NCBI GenBank assembly: GCA_945873625.1
Contig: CAMCDS010000011.1
Coordinates: 1 to 64,000, forward strand
Direction of reading: 5' to 3'
Source of the DNA: an uncultured Porphyromonadaceae bacterium
GTDB taxonomy: Bacteria; Bacteroidota; Bacteroidia; Bacteroidales; Muribaculaceae
Length of the DNA: 64,000 nt
Under the pieces are notes generated by a model. It did no database searches and was not told the DNA's origin. It saw only the letters and a program-made list of their open reading frames with translations. Made by a program: the position numbers and the translations under genes. Positions 16,729 through 24,244 of the stretch are shown here, piece after piece (within the stretch, counting starts at the first letter, position 1; each line of letters opens with the position of its first letter).

Positions 16729-17436
16729 ATGCAGAACGATAAAAAGATAATCATTGCCATCGACGGCTTCTCGTCGTCGGGCAAAAGCACCATGGCCCGG
16801 GAGCTGGCCCGCCGCATCGGCTACGTGTATGTCGACAGCGGAGCCATGTACCGCGCCGTAACGCTCTATGCGCTGCGCCATTCGATGATAGCGGCCGACG
16901 GCACCGTCGACACCGCCGCCCTCGTGAAGGCCCTTCCCGGCATCGACATCACCTTCGCCGCCCCCGACCCGGCCACCGGCGTGAGCGACACGCTCCTCAA
17001 CGGCGAAGACGTGGAGAAGCAGATACGCGGCATGGAGGTGAGCGACCACGTCAGCCCCGTCTCGGCCATACCCGAGGTGCGCCGCCGGCTTACCGCCCTG
17101 CAGCAGAAGCTCGGCGAAGGGAAAGGGATAGTGATGGACGGCCGCGACATCGGCACCACCGTATTCCCCCACGCCGAAATGAAGGTGTTTGTCGACGCTT
17201 CGCCCGAAGTGAGGGCCGAGCGCCGGTTCAAGGAGCTGAAGGAGAAAGGCATCAAGGCCGACTATCAGGAGGTGTTCGACAACATCCGCGACCGCGACTT
17301 CACCGACCGCACCCGCAAGGAGTCGCCGCTGCGCAAGGCCGACGACGCCCGTGTGCTCGACAACGACGGAATGACCCACGCCGAGCAGATGGACTGGCTC
17401 ATGAACCTCTATAAGTCGATTACCGCACGCGACTGA
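16729..17436 (+). CDS. cmk: cytidylate kinase
   Basis: A 235-residue kinase with P-loop DGFSSSGKSTMAREL (residues about 11-25), the substrate segment YVDSGAMYRAV and VMDGRDIGTTVFP, all diagnostic of bacterial CMP kinase. It phosphorylates CMP and dCMP using ATP. Length is normal. It is followed after two bases by ispH, an arrangement I consider common in Bacteroidetes, and preceded closely by glgB. Confidence 0.95.
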   Translation: MQNDKKIIIAIDGFSSSGKSTMARELARRIGYVYVDSGAMYRAVTLYALRHSMIAADGTVDTAALVKALPGIDITFAAPDPATGVSDTLLNGEDVEKQIRGMEVSDHVSPVSAIPEVRRRLTALQQKLGEGKGIVMDGRDIGTTVFPHAEMKVFVDASPEVRAERRFKELKEKGIKADYQEVFDNIRDRDFTDRTRKESPLRKADDARVLDNDGMTHAEQMDWLMNLYKSITARD

Positions 17437-17438
17437 CC

Positions 17439-18308
17439 ATGGCAAAAATCGAAATCGACGCTGACTCCGGCTATTGCTTCGGAGTCGTTACCGCAATACG
17501 CAAGGCCGAGGAGGAGCTCGACAATTCGGGCTCGCTCTTCTGCCTCGGCGACATCGTGCACAACAGCGACGAGGTGGAACGGCTCCGCCTGCGCGGACTC
17601 GAGACCATCGACCACCGGCAGCTCGAAGGGCTCCACGACGTGAAGGTGCTGCTGCGCGCCCACGGCGAGCCTCCGCAGACCTATCGCACGGCCGATGCCA
17701 ACAACATCGAGATAATCGACGCCACCTGCCCGGTGGTGCTTCAGCTTCAGCGGCGTATCAAGAAGGCGTGGGACGAAGCGGCTTCGGCAGAAGTGCGCCC
17801 CCTCATCCTCATTTACGGAAAGCAGGGCCATGCCGAGGTCAACGGCCTCGTGGGGCAGACCGACGGCCATGCCATCGTGATCCAGGACGAGAGCCAGCTC
17901 GACGACATCGACCTCGACCGCGACGTGCTGCTCTATTCACAGACCACCAAGTCGCCCGAGGGATTCGCCGAGATAGTGGAGGCCATCAAGAGGCGCAAGA
18001 CGAAGGGGGGCTTCCGGTATTTCGACACTATATGCCGGCAGGTGTCGGGCCGCATGAGCCGCATACGCGAGTTCGCCAAGGCCCACGAGGCGGTGGTGTT
18101 CGTATGCGGCAGCAAGAGCTCCAACGGCAAGGTGCTCTTCGCCGAATGTCAGAAGGCCAACCCGCGCTCGATGCGCGTCTCGAATGTCGGCGACATCGAC
18201 CTCGACAGTCTGCGCGGAGCCGAAACCATCGGCATCTGCGGAGCCACAAGCACTCCCCGCTGGCTGATGAACGACATCCGCGACTTCCTCACCGAAAGAC
18301 TCGACTGA
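17439..18308 (+). CDS. ispH: 4-hydroxy-3-methylbut-2-enyl diphosphate reductase
   Basis: A 289-residue protein of the IspH/LytB family. The three cysteines that hold the [4Fe-4S] cluster are visible in DSGYCFGVV, IIDATCPVV and FDTICRQVSGR. The conserved ends GSKSSNGKVLF and GATSTPRWL are also present. It catalyses the last step of the MEP isoprenoid pathway, giving IPP and DMAPP, which feed quinone and undecaprenol synthesis; menA lies 4 kb away. It starts two bases after cmk, and tadA begins two bases after its stop. Confidence 0.95.
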   Translation: MAKIEIDADSGYCFGVVTAIRKAEEELDNSGSLFCLGDIVHNSDEVERLRLRGLETIDHRQLEGLHDVKVLLRAHGEPPQTYRTADANNIEIIDATCPVVLQLQRRIKKAWDEAASAEVRPLILIYGKQGHAEVNGLVGQTDGHAIVIQDESQLDDIDLDRDVLLYSQTTKSPEGFAEIVEAIKRRKTKGGFRYFDTICRQVSGRMSRIREFAKAHEAVVFVCGSKSSNGKVLFAECQKANPRSMRVSNVGDIDLDSLRGAETIGICGATSTPRWLMNDIRDFLTERLD

Positions 18309-18310
18309 CC

Positions 18311-18772
18311 ATGCTCCACGAATCAGACAGCGAACGCGACGAGCGCTTCATGCTCATGGCCCTCGACGAGGCCGCACAGGCCTTCGCGGAAGACGAGATA
18401 CCGATAGGAGCCGTAATCACACTCGGCGGCAAGGTGATAGCACGCGGCCACAACCGCACGGAGGCCTTGCGCGACGTGTCGGCCCACGCCGAGATGCAGG
18501 CCATCACGGCCGCCGCCGACTGGCTGGGAGGGAAATACCTGCCCGACTGCACGCTCTACGTTACCGTCGAGCCGTGCATCATGTGCGCCGGAGCACTCGG
18601 CTGGAGCCAGATAGGGCGCATAGTGTATGGAGCCTCCGACGAGAAGAAGGGTTATCACACCTACATCGCCGACCGCTCCCCTCTCCACCCCAAGACTCAG
18701 ATTACACCAGGCGTGCTTGCCGACGAGTGCGCAGCCCTTATGCGCGACTTCTTCAGGAAGAAAAGACGATAA
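18311..18772 (+). CDS. tadA: tRNA-specific adenosine deaminase
   Basis: A 153-residue deaminase of the cytidine deaminase fold. The zinc and proton-shuttle residues are in SAHAEMQAI (His, Glu) and EPCIMCAGAL (two Cys). GRIVYGASDEKKG and the C-terminal FFRKKR are typical of TadA, which makes inosine at position 34 of tRNA-Arg. I start at the ATG at 18311 because the same frame stays open far upstream inside ispH but encodes no related sequence there. Last gene of the cmk-ispH-tadA group; a strong terminator follows. Confidence 0.93.
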   Translation: MLHESDSERDERFMLMALDEAAQAFAEDEIPIGAVITLGGKVIARGHNRTEALRDVSAHAEMQAITAAADWLGGKYLPDCTLYVTVEPCIMCAGALGWSQIGRIVYGASDEKKGYHTYIADRSPLHPKTQITPGVLADECAALMRDFFRKKRR

Positions 18773-18788
18773 GGCCGACAGGGAAAAG

Positions 18789-18839
18789 ACAGCAATGCCG
18801 GGTGCGAAGAACTGACGTCGCTCCCGGCATTGCTGTTTT
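18789..18839. terminator. intrinsic terminator between convergent genes
   Basis: A perfect 14-bp stem acagcaatgccggg/cccggcattgctgt with a 20-nt loop is followed by tttt on the plus strand and by cttttccc on the minus strand. It separates tadA from the GntR operon. Confidence 0.82.
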
Positions 18840-18856
18840 CAATGATTTGCAGATTG

Positions 18857-19228
18857 CTACTCCTCTCTCTTGGCAAGATAATCTTCATATAGGGCCGCTA
18901 CATCGGCCGGCGTCAGGCCAAACGAGGCGAGGCGGCGGAAGAAATAGTCGGCTTCGTCGCGAAAGAAGACGTTGCGCCGCATCTCCCCTATCCTCTTCAC
19001 AGCTTCGGGGAGCACGAAGAATCCGATTCCCCGGCGGTTGAAGATGACGTGCTGCTGCTGAAGCCAGTCGTAAGCGCGCATCACGGTGTTGGCGTTCACC
19101 TCCACCCTCGCGGCGTATTCCCTCACCGACGGCAGGCGTCCATCGGGGGGAAACTCCCCGTCGGCTATCTGGTCCATGATACCTTCGGTAATCTGAAGGT
19201 AGATGGGTTTGTTTCCGTTAAATTCCAT
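18857..19228 (-). CDS. GntR-family (YtrA-like) transcriptional regulator
   Basis: A 123-residue regulator from MEFNGNKPIYLQITEG. It has the GntR winged helix: RLPSVREYAARVEVNANTVMRAYDWLQQQHVI, here split as RLPSVREYAA and VNANTVMRAYDWL, followed by a short C-terminal region typical of the YtrA subgroup, which usually represses ABC-transporter operons. The ATG at 19228 was chosen because a longer reading would run into the permease gene and add non-homologous sequence. It is the last gene of the operon, 10 bases after the permease. A palindrome at the operon promoter (20888-20911) is its likely target, which would give autoregulation. Confidence 0.88.
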   Translation of the reverse strand: MEFNGNKPIYLQITEGIMDQIADGEFPPDGRLPSVREYAARVEVNANTVMRAYDWLQQQHVIFNRRGIGFFVLPEAVKRIGEMRRNVFFRDEADYFFRRLASFGLTPADVAALYEDYLAKREE

Positions 19229-19238
19229 GGCTGTAGTC

Positions 19239-20051
19239 TCAAAACAGTTTATAGACCACCTGGCTTCTGCGGAACCGCAGGTATGCCAGATAATAGAGCA
19301 CAATTGTAAGCACTATCTCGCCGATACCCATCCAGATGGCTAAATCCTCTCCGGTGAACGAGAAGCTGAAGTCGATATTCCTCATCGGCACTACCACCAT
19401 GCCTAACAGCATCTGGAGCGCCCAGAGCACCACAAAGGTCTTCGCGAAGGAATGGCGCGGCCAGAGGGCCGACCCGAGGATGTAGAAGGCCTGTCCCATA
19501 AAGTAGCTGGCGAGGCATACGAATCCGAACTTCCATCCTCCGGGCTCTCCATACAGGGTCAGCATGCTGTAAAGATTTACCGGGCGGGCATAGTCGGCAT
19601 CGATCGTTCCCTCATGGATGAGAGCCACGAGTATGCGGGCCAGCTCTGAGAGATAAAAGGCCGCTATGAGGGCGATGAAGGCCAGCGGCACCACGGCGAG
19701 CCAGCGCACGAGGAATTTGTCGGCTGCCGATGCGGGAAGCATCAGGGCGGATATGCGTCCCGTCTTGGTCTGCATGTTGGAGAATGTCTGAGCTCCCACC
19801 ACAGCGCCGAATAGCAGGGCTACGAAACCTAATATGCCGAAATGCGGCATCCCTGTATCGACATGGTTGTAGCCCCAGATGCCGCCCATGGTTATGAATA
19901 CGCCCCAGAGGGTAACGAGGCGGAGCAGCAGGTGCTTGCGGTTGTCGATCGCCTCTTTCCTGACGGTCAGGAAGAAATTGTTTATGCGTCTGTCGTTGTT
20001 TGCGTTTGCTTCCATTTCTGATTCTGTTTTGGCGTTGGATGTGGATTTCAT
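19239..20051 (-). CDS. ABC transporter membrane protein
   Basis: The 270-residue protein has six hydrophobic segments (for example VTLWGVFITMGGIWG, FGILGFVALLFGAVVGAQ, LAVVPLAFIALIAAFYL). A hydrophilic N-terminal ~40 residues precedes them. It shows no export signal or binding-protein features. It overlaps the ATPase gene by four bases and is followed by the GntR regulator, as in YtrA-type operons, so it is most likely the permease half of that exporter. The substrate is unknown; such systems often respond to cell-wall-active agents. Confidence 0.78.
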   Translation of the reverse strand: MKSTSNAKTESEMEANANNDRRINNFFLTVRKEAIDNRKHLLLRLVTLWGVFITMGGIWGYNHVDTGMPHFGILGFVALLFGAVVGAQTFSNMQTKTGRISALMLPASAADKFLVRWLAVVPLAFIALIAAFYLSELARILVALIHEGTIDADYARPVNLYSMLTLYGEPGGWKFGFVCLASYFMGQAFYILGSALWPRHSFAKTFVVLWALQMLLGMVVVPMRNIDFSFSFTGEDLAIWMGIGEIVLTIVLYYLAYLRFRRSQVVYKLF

Positions 20052-20887
20052 TTATTGAAAAGGCGGTTTATAGCTTCGGGATTCTGGCGTGTCAGCTCGA
20101 AGAGGCTTTCGAGATTGATGTCGGTCTCCGAGTCGGGCCGGGCCGGTTCCACCACGTTGATTCCGCCGGGGGCGTCGAGTGCCATGAGCGCTGTCTCTGC
20201 GCGGTTGCGGTCGGTGGTGAAGCTGAAGGCAAGCTTCGAGGTGATTTCTCCTACGGAGGCATTGAGGAGCACTCCGTCGGTGTCGGTAATCACCACATGG
20301 TCGATGATTCGCTCCACGTCGTAGACCTGATGCGTCGAAATGAGCACCGTGCGGTCATCGTTCATCGACTTGAGCACCGCCTTGCGGAAGAGCCTCTTGC
20401 CCGGGATGTCGAGTCCGTTGGTAGGCTCGTCGAGTATGAGCAGCGAGGTGTTGCATGCCAGTGCGAACGAGATGAACACACGCTTCTTCTGCCCCATCGA
20501 GAGGCGGCCGAGGTGCACGTCGGGAGTCAGCTCGAAGGTCTCGAGATAGCTTCTGAGGTCGGCCTCGGAGAAGCGGGGATAGAACGGAGCCATGGTCGAG
20601 ACATACTCCCTGAGCGAAATGCCGGGAAGCTCAAACTCCTCGGGCACGAGGAAGACATCGTTGAGAAATCCTACTTTCCTGTCGAACGGGCAGAATCCGT
20701 TGTAGTCAATGCTCCCCTGCTGCGGACGGAGCAGTCCGGTGATGAGGTAGATGAGGGTCGACTTTCCGGCGCCGTTGCGTCCGAGCAGTCCGCTGATTGT
20801 GCCCGGCTCGAGGGTGAGCGAATAGTTTTCGAGCACGGGACGGCGCTTGCGGCCATAGCTATAGGTTATATTGTTTACGCTTAACAT
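20048..20887 (-). CDS. ABC transporter ATP-binding protein
   Basis: A 279-residue ABC ATPase with Walker A GRNGAGKST, Q-loop region FLNDVFLVPEEFELPG, signature RLSMGQKKR, Walker B LLILDEPTNGLD and H-loop ISTHQ. The signature is LSMGQ instead of LSGGQ, seen in other YtrB-like proteins. A C-terminal extension of about 70 residues follows. It is the first gene of the operon; its ATG immediately follows a 24-bp palindrome, leaving almost no leader. Confidence 0.9.
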   Translation of the reverse strand: MLSVNNITYSYGRKRRPVLENYSLTLEPGTISGLLGRNGAGKSTLIYLITGLLRPQQGSIDYNGFCPFDRKVGFLNDVFLVPEEFELPGISLREYVSTMAPFYPRFSEADLRSYLETFELTPDVHLGRLSMGQKKRVFISFALACNTSLLILDEPTNGLDIPGKRLFRKAVLKSMNDDRTVLISTHQVYDVERIIDHVVITDTDGVLLNASVGEITSKLAFSFTTDRNRAETALMALDAPGGINVVEPARPDSETDINLESLFELTRQNPEAINRLFNK

Positions 20888-20911
20888 AGTGTATTAGTAT
20901 ATTAGTACACT
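20888..20911. promoter_or_regulatory. probable GntR operator
   Basis: A 24-bp imperfect palindrome with outer arms agtgta/tacact and a central tata; 20 of 24 positions are symmetric. It fills the whole space between the -7 box and the start codon of the ATPase gene. A repressor bound here would block both transcription start and the ribosome site. Assignment to the GntR protein of the same operon is inference from position and family habit. Confidence 0.7.
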
Positions 20912-20912
20912 G

Positions 20913-20943
20913 CAAAGGTAGACACTTTTCCCGAACCGACAAA
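20913..20943 (-). promoter_or_regulatory. promoter of the GntR-regulated ABC operon
   Basis: On the minus strand TTTG (20940-20943), 19 nt, then TACCTTTG (20913-20920): a full consensus match. The transcript would start inside the palindrome, with a leader of only about 20 nt. Confidence 0.72.
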
Positions 20944-21139
20944 ACTTTTCGGCAACTTTTTCTCAAAAAATTTTTATACCTATTCATACACTCTTATTTC
21001 TCAACAACTTACACAATAGACAAAAATCTTCTTTTTTGCGCCGAACCGAACCTTCCGCTTGCCCGCACGTTCTATTTTTAGAACTGCGGAGCCCCGGATG
21101 CCCCGGCAGTTCACACCCTTAACTTGAATCACACACACT

Positions 21140-21340
21140 ATGAAAAGAGAATCACTTATTGAAATGCTCGTGCCCCACATCGTGCACGTAGCCATGTCGA
21201 CAGCTCTCATCGTGCTCGCCGCCGAAACTCTCAAGAAAGTAAACTGCATCCACAAAGACCTCAAGGTGATACGCGAGAAGCACGGACTTGTGAAGCTCGC
21301 CCTCCGCAAGATCGAGGAGCGCAAAGAGAAGAAAGAGTAA
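21140..21340 (+). CDS. small single-pass membrane protein
   Basis: A 66-residue protein with one hydrophobic segment (HIVHVAMSTALIVLAAETL) and a strongly basic and acidic C-terminal helix (KIEERKEKKE). Codon use (frequent ctc, gcc, atc) fits the surrounding genes, and a perfect terminator stem follows, which supports it as real. A 16-bp palindrome (gttcta-tttt-tagaac) lies at 21069-21084 upstream. I do not recognise a family. Confidence 0.6.
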   Translation: MKRESLIEMLVPHIVHVAMSTALIVLAAETLKKVNCIHKDLKVIREKHGLVKLALRKIEERKEKKE

Positions 21341-21365
21341 CGCTACGCACGACGGAACGACTATA

Positions 21366-21406
21366 ACGAGATGATGCAATAATATTGCATCATCTCGTTT
21401 CTTTTG
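21366..21406 (+). terminator. intrinsic terminator
   Basis: A perfect 15-bp stem acgagatgatgcaat/attgcatcatctcgt with a 3-nt loop is followed by ttcttttg. It ends the transcript of the 66-residue gene. Confidence 0.85.
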
Positions 21407-21438
21407 CACATTCCTCTCCCCTTTTTCACCTATATAAG

Positions 21439-21469
21439 TTGTAGGGCTGCCCTATATCCACTATATTTG
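21439..21469 (+). promoter_or_regulatory. promoter of the ADP-ribosylglycohydrolase-menA pair
   Basis: TTG (21439-21441), 20 nt, then TATATTTG (21462-21469). It lies about 108 bases before the chosen ATG at 21577. Confidence 0.62.
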
Positions 21470-21576
21470 CAGTGGCTTTCGGCTTGCCCGGAGCCTGACA
21501 ATCTAAATTCTATATTCTTTTCTTATGCTCCGTGGCCGCCCAGGAGCTGCTGACGGGGGAACACCTGATTTTGACC

Positions 21577-22527
21577 ATGAGCTTGAACTTAAAGGAGAAG
21601 GTTTACGGCTTCATATTCGGCGGAGCAATAGGCGACGCCCTCGGACTCGGCACGGAATTCATGTCGGTGGCCGAAGTGAGGAGACGCTACCCCGCCGGTC
21701 TGCAAAGCTACCACCAGATAGTGCAGGACGCCCACCGCTCGCAATGGGACCGGGGCGACTGGACCAACAACACGGAGGTGCTGCTGCGACTGATAGAGAG
21801 CATTATCGACAAAGGCGACATCGACATCCACGACTTCGCCCGCGTGCTGGTCGACTGGTTTATCACCAACCCGGTCGATGTGGTGCCGCAGGTGAGATGC
21901 GTCGTAAGCCAGCCCGACTACCTCGATGACCCGATCGGCGTGGCCCTTCGCATGTGGGAGAAGATGGGACACCACAACGCTTCAAACGAGGCGCTGCAGC
22001 GTGCCATTCTCTGCGGCGCATGGGAGAAGGACAATCCCGAAAAACGTGTGGCCGACGTATGCCGAATCACTCACCCAGACACACGCTGCTCTTGCGCCGC
22101 GTCGATTCTCGCCCACATCAGCCACTCACTAATATATGAGGACCGGCTGCTTTCAAGAGACGAGATAATGGCAATCGCCAACAGAATCGACAGGCGCGTG
22201 GCTCCCTATATCGAGGCTGCCGACAACCCCGACATATCGACTCTGAAACTCGACGACCGCCAGACGCTCTGGTATGTCAGAAAGTGCATGGCATGCGCCT
22301 TATGGGCACTCCGCCACACCGACAACCCCTCCAACGCCCTCGACGCCATTGTGATGGCCGGTGGCGACGCCGACACCAACGGAGCAGTGGCGATGAACCT
22401 CGTCGGAATGCGCGACGGATACTCGGCTCTCCCCCCGACCCTCATCCAGAGGCTGCTGCAGCGCGAGCGTCTCGACGACATTGCCGCACGTTTCTACCCT
22501 ATATTTGAAAAACGAGTGAACGGATGA
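21577..22527 (+). CDS. ADP-ribosylglycohydrolase-family protein
   Basis: A 316-residue all-helical protein of the ADP-ribosylglycohydrolase (DraG/ARH) family: FGGAIGDALGLGTEF near the start, GDWTNNTEVLLRLIESI, HNASNEALQRA, ITHPDTRCSCAA and AGGDADTNGAVAMNL near the end. The usual metal-binding TDDT is TNNT here, so one side of the two-metal site has lost its acids, while the C-terminal Asp pair is kept. It may bind ADP-ribosyl ligands without normal hydrolysis. The ATG at 21577 (MSLNLKEKVYG) was preferred over an upstream ATG because it sits right before the conserved fold. It overlaps menA by four bases. Confidence 0.85.
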   Translation: MSLNLKEKVYGFIFGGAIGDALGLGTEFMSVAEVRRRYPAGLQSYHQIVQDAHRSQWDRGDWTNNTEVLLRLIESIIDKGDIDIHDFARVLVDWFITNPVDVVPQVRCVVSQPDYLDDPIGVALRMWEKMGHHNASNEALQRAILCGAWEKDNPEKRVADVCRITHPDTRCSCAASILAHISHSLIYEDRLLSRDEIMAIANRIDRRVAPYIEAADNPDISTLKLDDRQTLWYVRKCMACALWALRHTDNPSNALDAIVMAGGDADTNGAVAMNLVGMRDGYSALPPTLIQRLLQRERLDDIAARFYPIFEKRVNG

Positions 22528-23414
22528 ATAAGAAGACAAAGGCATGGATTGAAGCCATGAGGCTGCGCACCCTTCCGGTGAGCGTGGCGGGTGTATTTGC
22601 CGGCACGGCTGTGGCTGTGCTCTACGACAGTTTCCGCATAGTCCCGGCCCTGATATGCCTCCTCTTCGCTGTCATAGCTCAGATAGCATCCAATTTCGCA
22701 AACGAATACTACGACTTCCGCAACGGACTCGACCGCAAGGGGCGGGAAGGATTCCGGCGCGGCGTTACTGAGGGCGACATATCCCCCTCGGCCATGAAGA
22801 GGGCCACTTACGCGCTGCTCGCCGCCGACGCACTGCTCGGATGCACGCTCCTCTGGTTCGGAGGCTGGTGGATGCTCCCGATAGGCATAGCCATAGCCCT
22901 CTTCGCCGTGGGCTACAGCACGGGACCCTATCCGCTGTCTCACCACGGACTCGGCGACATAGCGGTGGTGGTATTCTTCGGCATAGTGCCGGTGATGCTC
23001 ACCGCCTATCTGCAGGCACCTGAGCTGTGCCTCTGGCCGGTGTCGCTGCCGGTGTCGCTGGCCGTCGGGCTGATGGCCGCCGACGTTCTGATTGTGAACA
23101 ACTACCGCGACTGCGACGACGACCGTGCCGTAGGTAAACATACCACGGTGGTCATCTTCGGACGAAAGGCCATGTCGACCGTCTACCTCCTCGACGGCAT
23201 CGCCGCCATAGTGCTCGCGGCATGGGCTTTGTACGGACTGGTCTCCCCCTGGTGGGGAACCGCAGCCGGCATCTGCCTGCTCGTCCACGTAAGGCTCTGG
23301 GCCGGCATCGTCCACCGCCGGGGAGCGGAGCTCAATCCCATGCTGGGAAAGACGGCCATGCTTCTTTTGGCTTCCTCTCTGCTGATGCTTATAGCCTGCG
23401 CCACAGACGTCTGA
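22524..23414 (+). CDS. menA: 1,4-dihydroxy-2-naphthoate prenyltransferase
   Basis: A 296-residue UbiA-family integral membrane enzyme with eight or nine membrane segments. The first polyprenyl diphosphate/Mg-binding motif is NEYYDFRNGLDRKG; the second is NNYRDCDDDRAVGKHT. MenA attaches the isoprenoid tail in menaquinone synthesis, the respiratory quinone of Bacteroidales. Length is normal. Its ATG overlaps the stop of the ADP-ribosylglycohydrolase gene (ATGA), so the two are coupled. Other men genes are not in the window. Confidence 0.93.
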   Translation: MNKKTKAWIEAMRLRTLPVSVAGVFAGTAVAVLYDSFRIVPALICLLFAVIAQIASNFANEYYDFRNGLDRKGREGFRRGVTEGDISPSAMKRATYALLAADALLGCTLLWFGGWWMLPIGIAIALFAVGYSTGPYPLSHHGLGDIAVVVFFGIVPVMLTAYLQAPELCLWPVSLPVSLAVGLMAADVLIVNNYRDCDDDRAVGKHTTVVIFGRKAMSTVYLLDGIAAIVLAAWALYGLVSPWWGTAAGICLLVHVRLWAGIVHRRGAELNPMLGKTAMLLLASSLLMLIACATDV

Positions 23415-23487
23415 CCGCCGCAGGCCTTCCATGTAAGTTTTGTATCTAAGTCCTGTGAGCGACATTCATGTCGCCCGCATGGCCTCG

Positions 23488-23920
23488 CTATTTTCCGCGT
23501 ACGGAGGCGAGATAACCTGTCGGCGACATACCTGTATGGGCGCGGAACATGCGGGTGAGGTGCTGGGGATACTCGAATCCGAGACCGTAGGCCACCTCCG
23601 CTATCGTCTTCCCGGCCAACATCCCGGCCTTGGCTTTCTGCACCACAAACTCCCTGATGTATTGTCCGGCATTCTCGCCGGTGAGCCGCTTCACCACATC
23701 ACTGAAATAATTGGGCGACATGCAGAGATGTCCGGCGCATGCCTTCACCGTAGGAAGCCCCTCCTTCTCCTGACGGCCGCTGTCGTACCAATGCTGTAGA
23801 AAAGCCTGAAAACGGGTAAGCAGGTCGCTGTATACGGGCTTGCGCGAGAGAAACTGACGGTTGTAGAATGGCTGAAAGCCATCGACTACGATACCCTGAC
23901 GGGCATCGGCGAGACAGTCT
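23488..23920 (-). pseudogene. truncated AraC-family regulator
   Basis: Reading the minus strand from about 23920, an open frame encodes the end of an AraC sensor region (GFQPFYNRQFLSRK, LTRFQAFLQHWYDSG) and then a full AraC DNA-binding domain (HLCMSPNYFSDVVKRLTG and AYGLGFEYPQHLTRMFRAHTG, ending LASVRGK). No start codon or ligand-binding domain is found upstream; the sequence instead runs into the C-terminal piece of an opposite-strand gene. A protein of 86 residues from an inner GTG could still be made. I regard it as a 5'-truncated gene. The upper boundary is approximate. Confidence 0.65.
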
Positions 23921-24078
23921 CCGACCCCGGCAACGCCAAGGTGTCGGGAATCTACAATCTGTCGGGGATGGAGATGGCCTGCACCGACAGACTGCCCGAC
24001 GGCATCTACATAGTCAGATATGAAGATGAGAGACGCACCTTTTCAAAAAAAGTAAGCGTCCGCTCCGCCACCCTCTGA
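23890..24078 (+). pseudogene. C-terminal remnant of a secreted surface protein
   Basis: On the plus strand an open frame ending at the TGA at 24076-24078 reads GIGETVSDPGNAKVSG, then IYNLSGMEMACTDRLPDGIY, then IVRYEDERRTFSKKVSVR. This is the type A, T9SS-like C-terminal sorting pattern (xVYxxxGxx ... LPxGxYIVR ... KxxxR) found at the end of BspA-like proteins, also at the end of the 51547 gene. No start codon or body of the protein is present; upstream sequence is the opposite-strand AraC remnant. It is a leftover of a deleted gene. The left border is approximate. Confidence 0.6.
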
Positions 24079-24188
24079 TAATACCCCGCCGACCGCATCC
24101 GCCATCGCCCTCCCGGCGTCTCTTTTTGCCTGACCGCAATATAAAAACCGTTAAAATACATAGGAAATAACCGCAATGAGCGTCAAAA

Positions 24189-24220
24189 TTTGCATATAAC
24201 GGCATTATGAATTATCTTTG
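24189..24220 (+). promoter_or_regulatory. promoter of the RloA-RloB pair
   Basis: TTTG (24189-24192), 20 nt, then TATCTTTG (24213-24220): a full consensus match 24 bases before the ATG at 24245. Confidence 0.72.
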
Positions 24221-24244
24221 CCGTGAATTTTAAACGTATACGCC

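Noticed and set aside
17474-18772. 432-codon frame that would extend tadA upstream
   Set aside because: The first ~280 codons overlap ispH and encode Arg-rich shadow sequence; the real tadA starts at 18311.
23415-24244. CRISPR array or phage attachment region
   Set aside because: No regularly spaced repeats, and no integrase or phage gene nearby. The region is explained by two gene remnants and a promoter.
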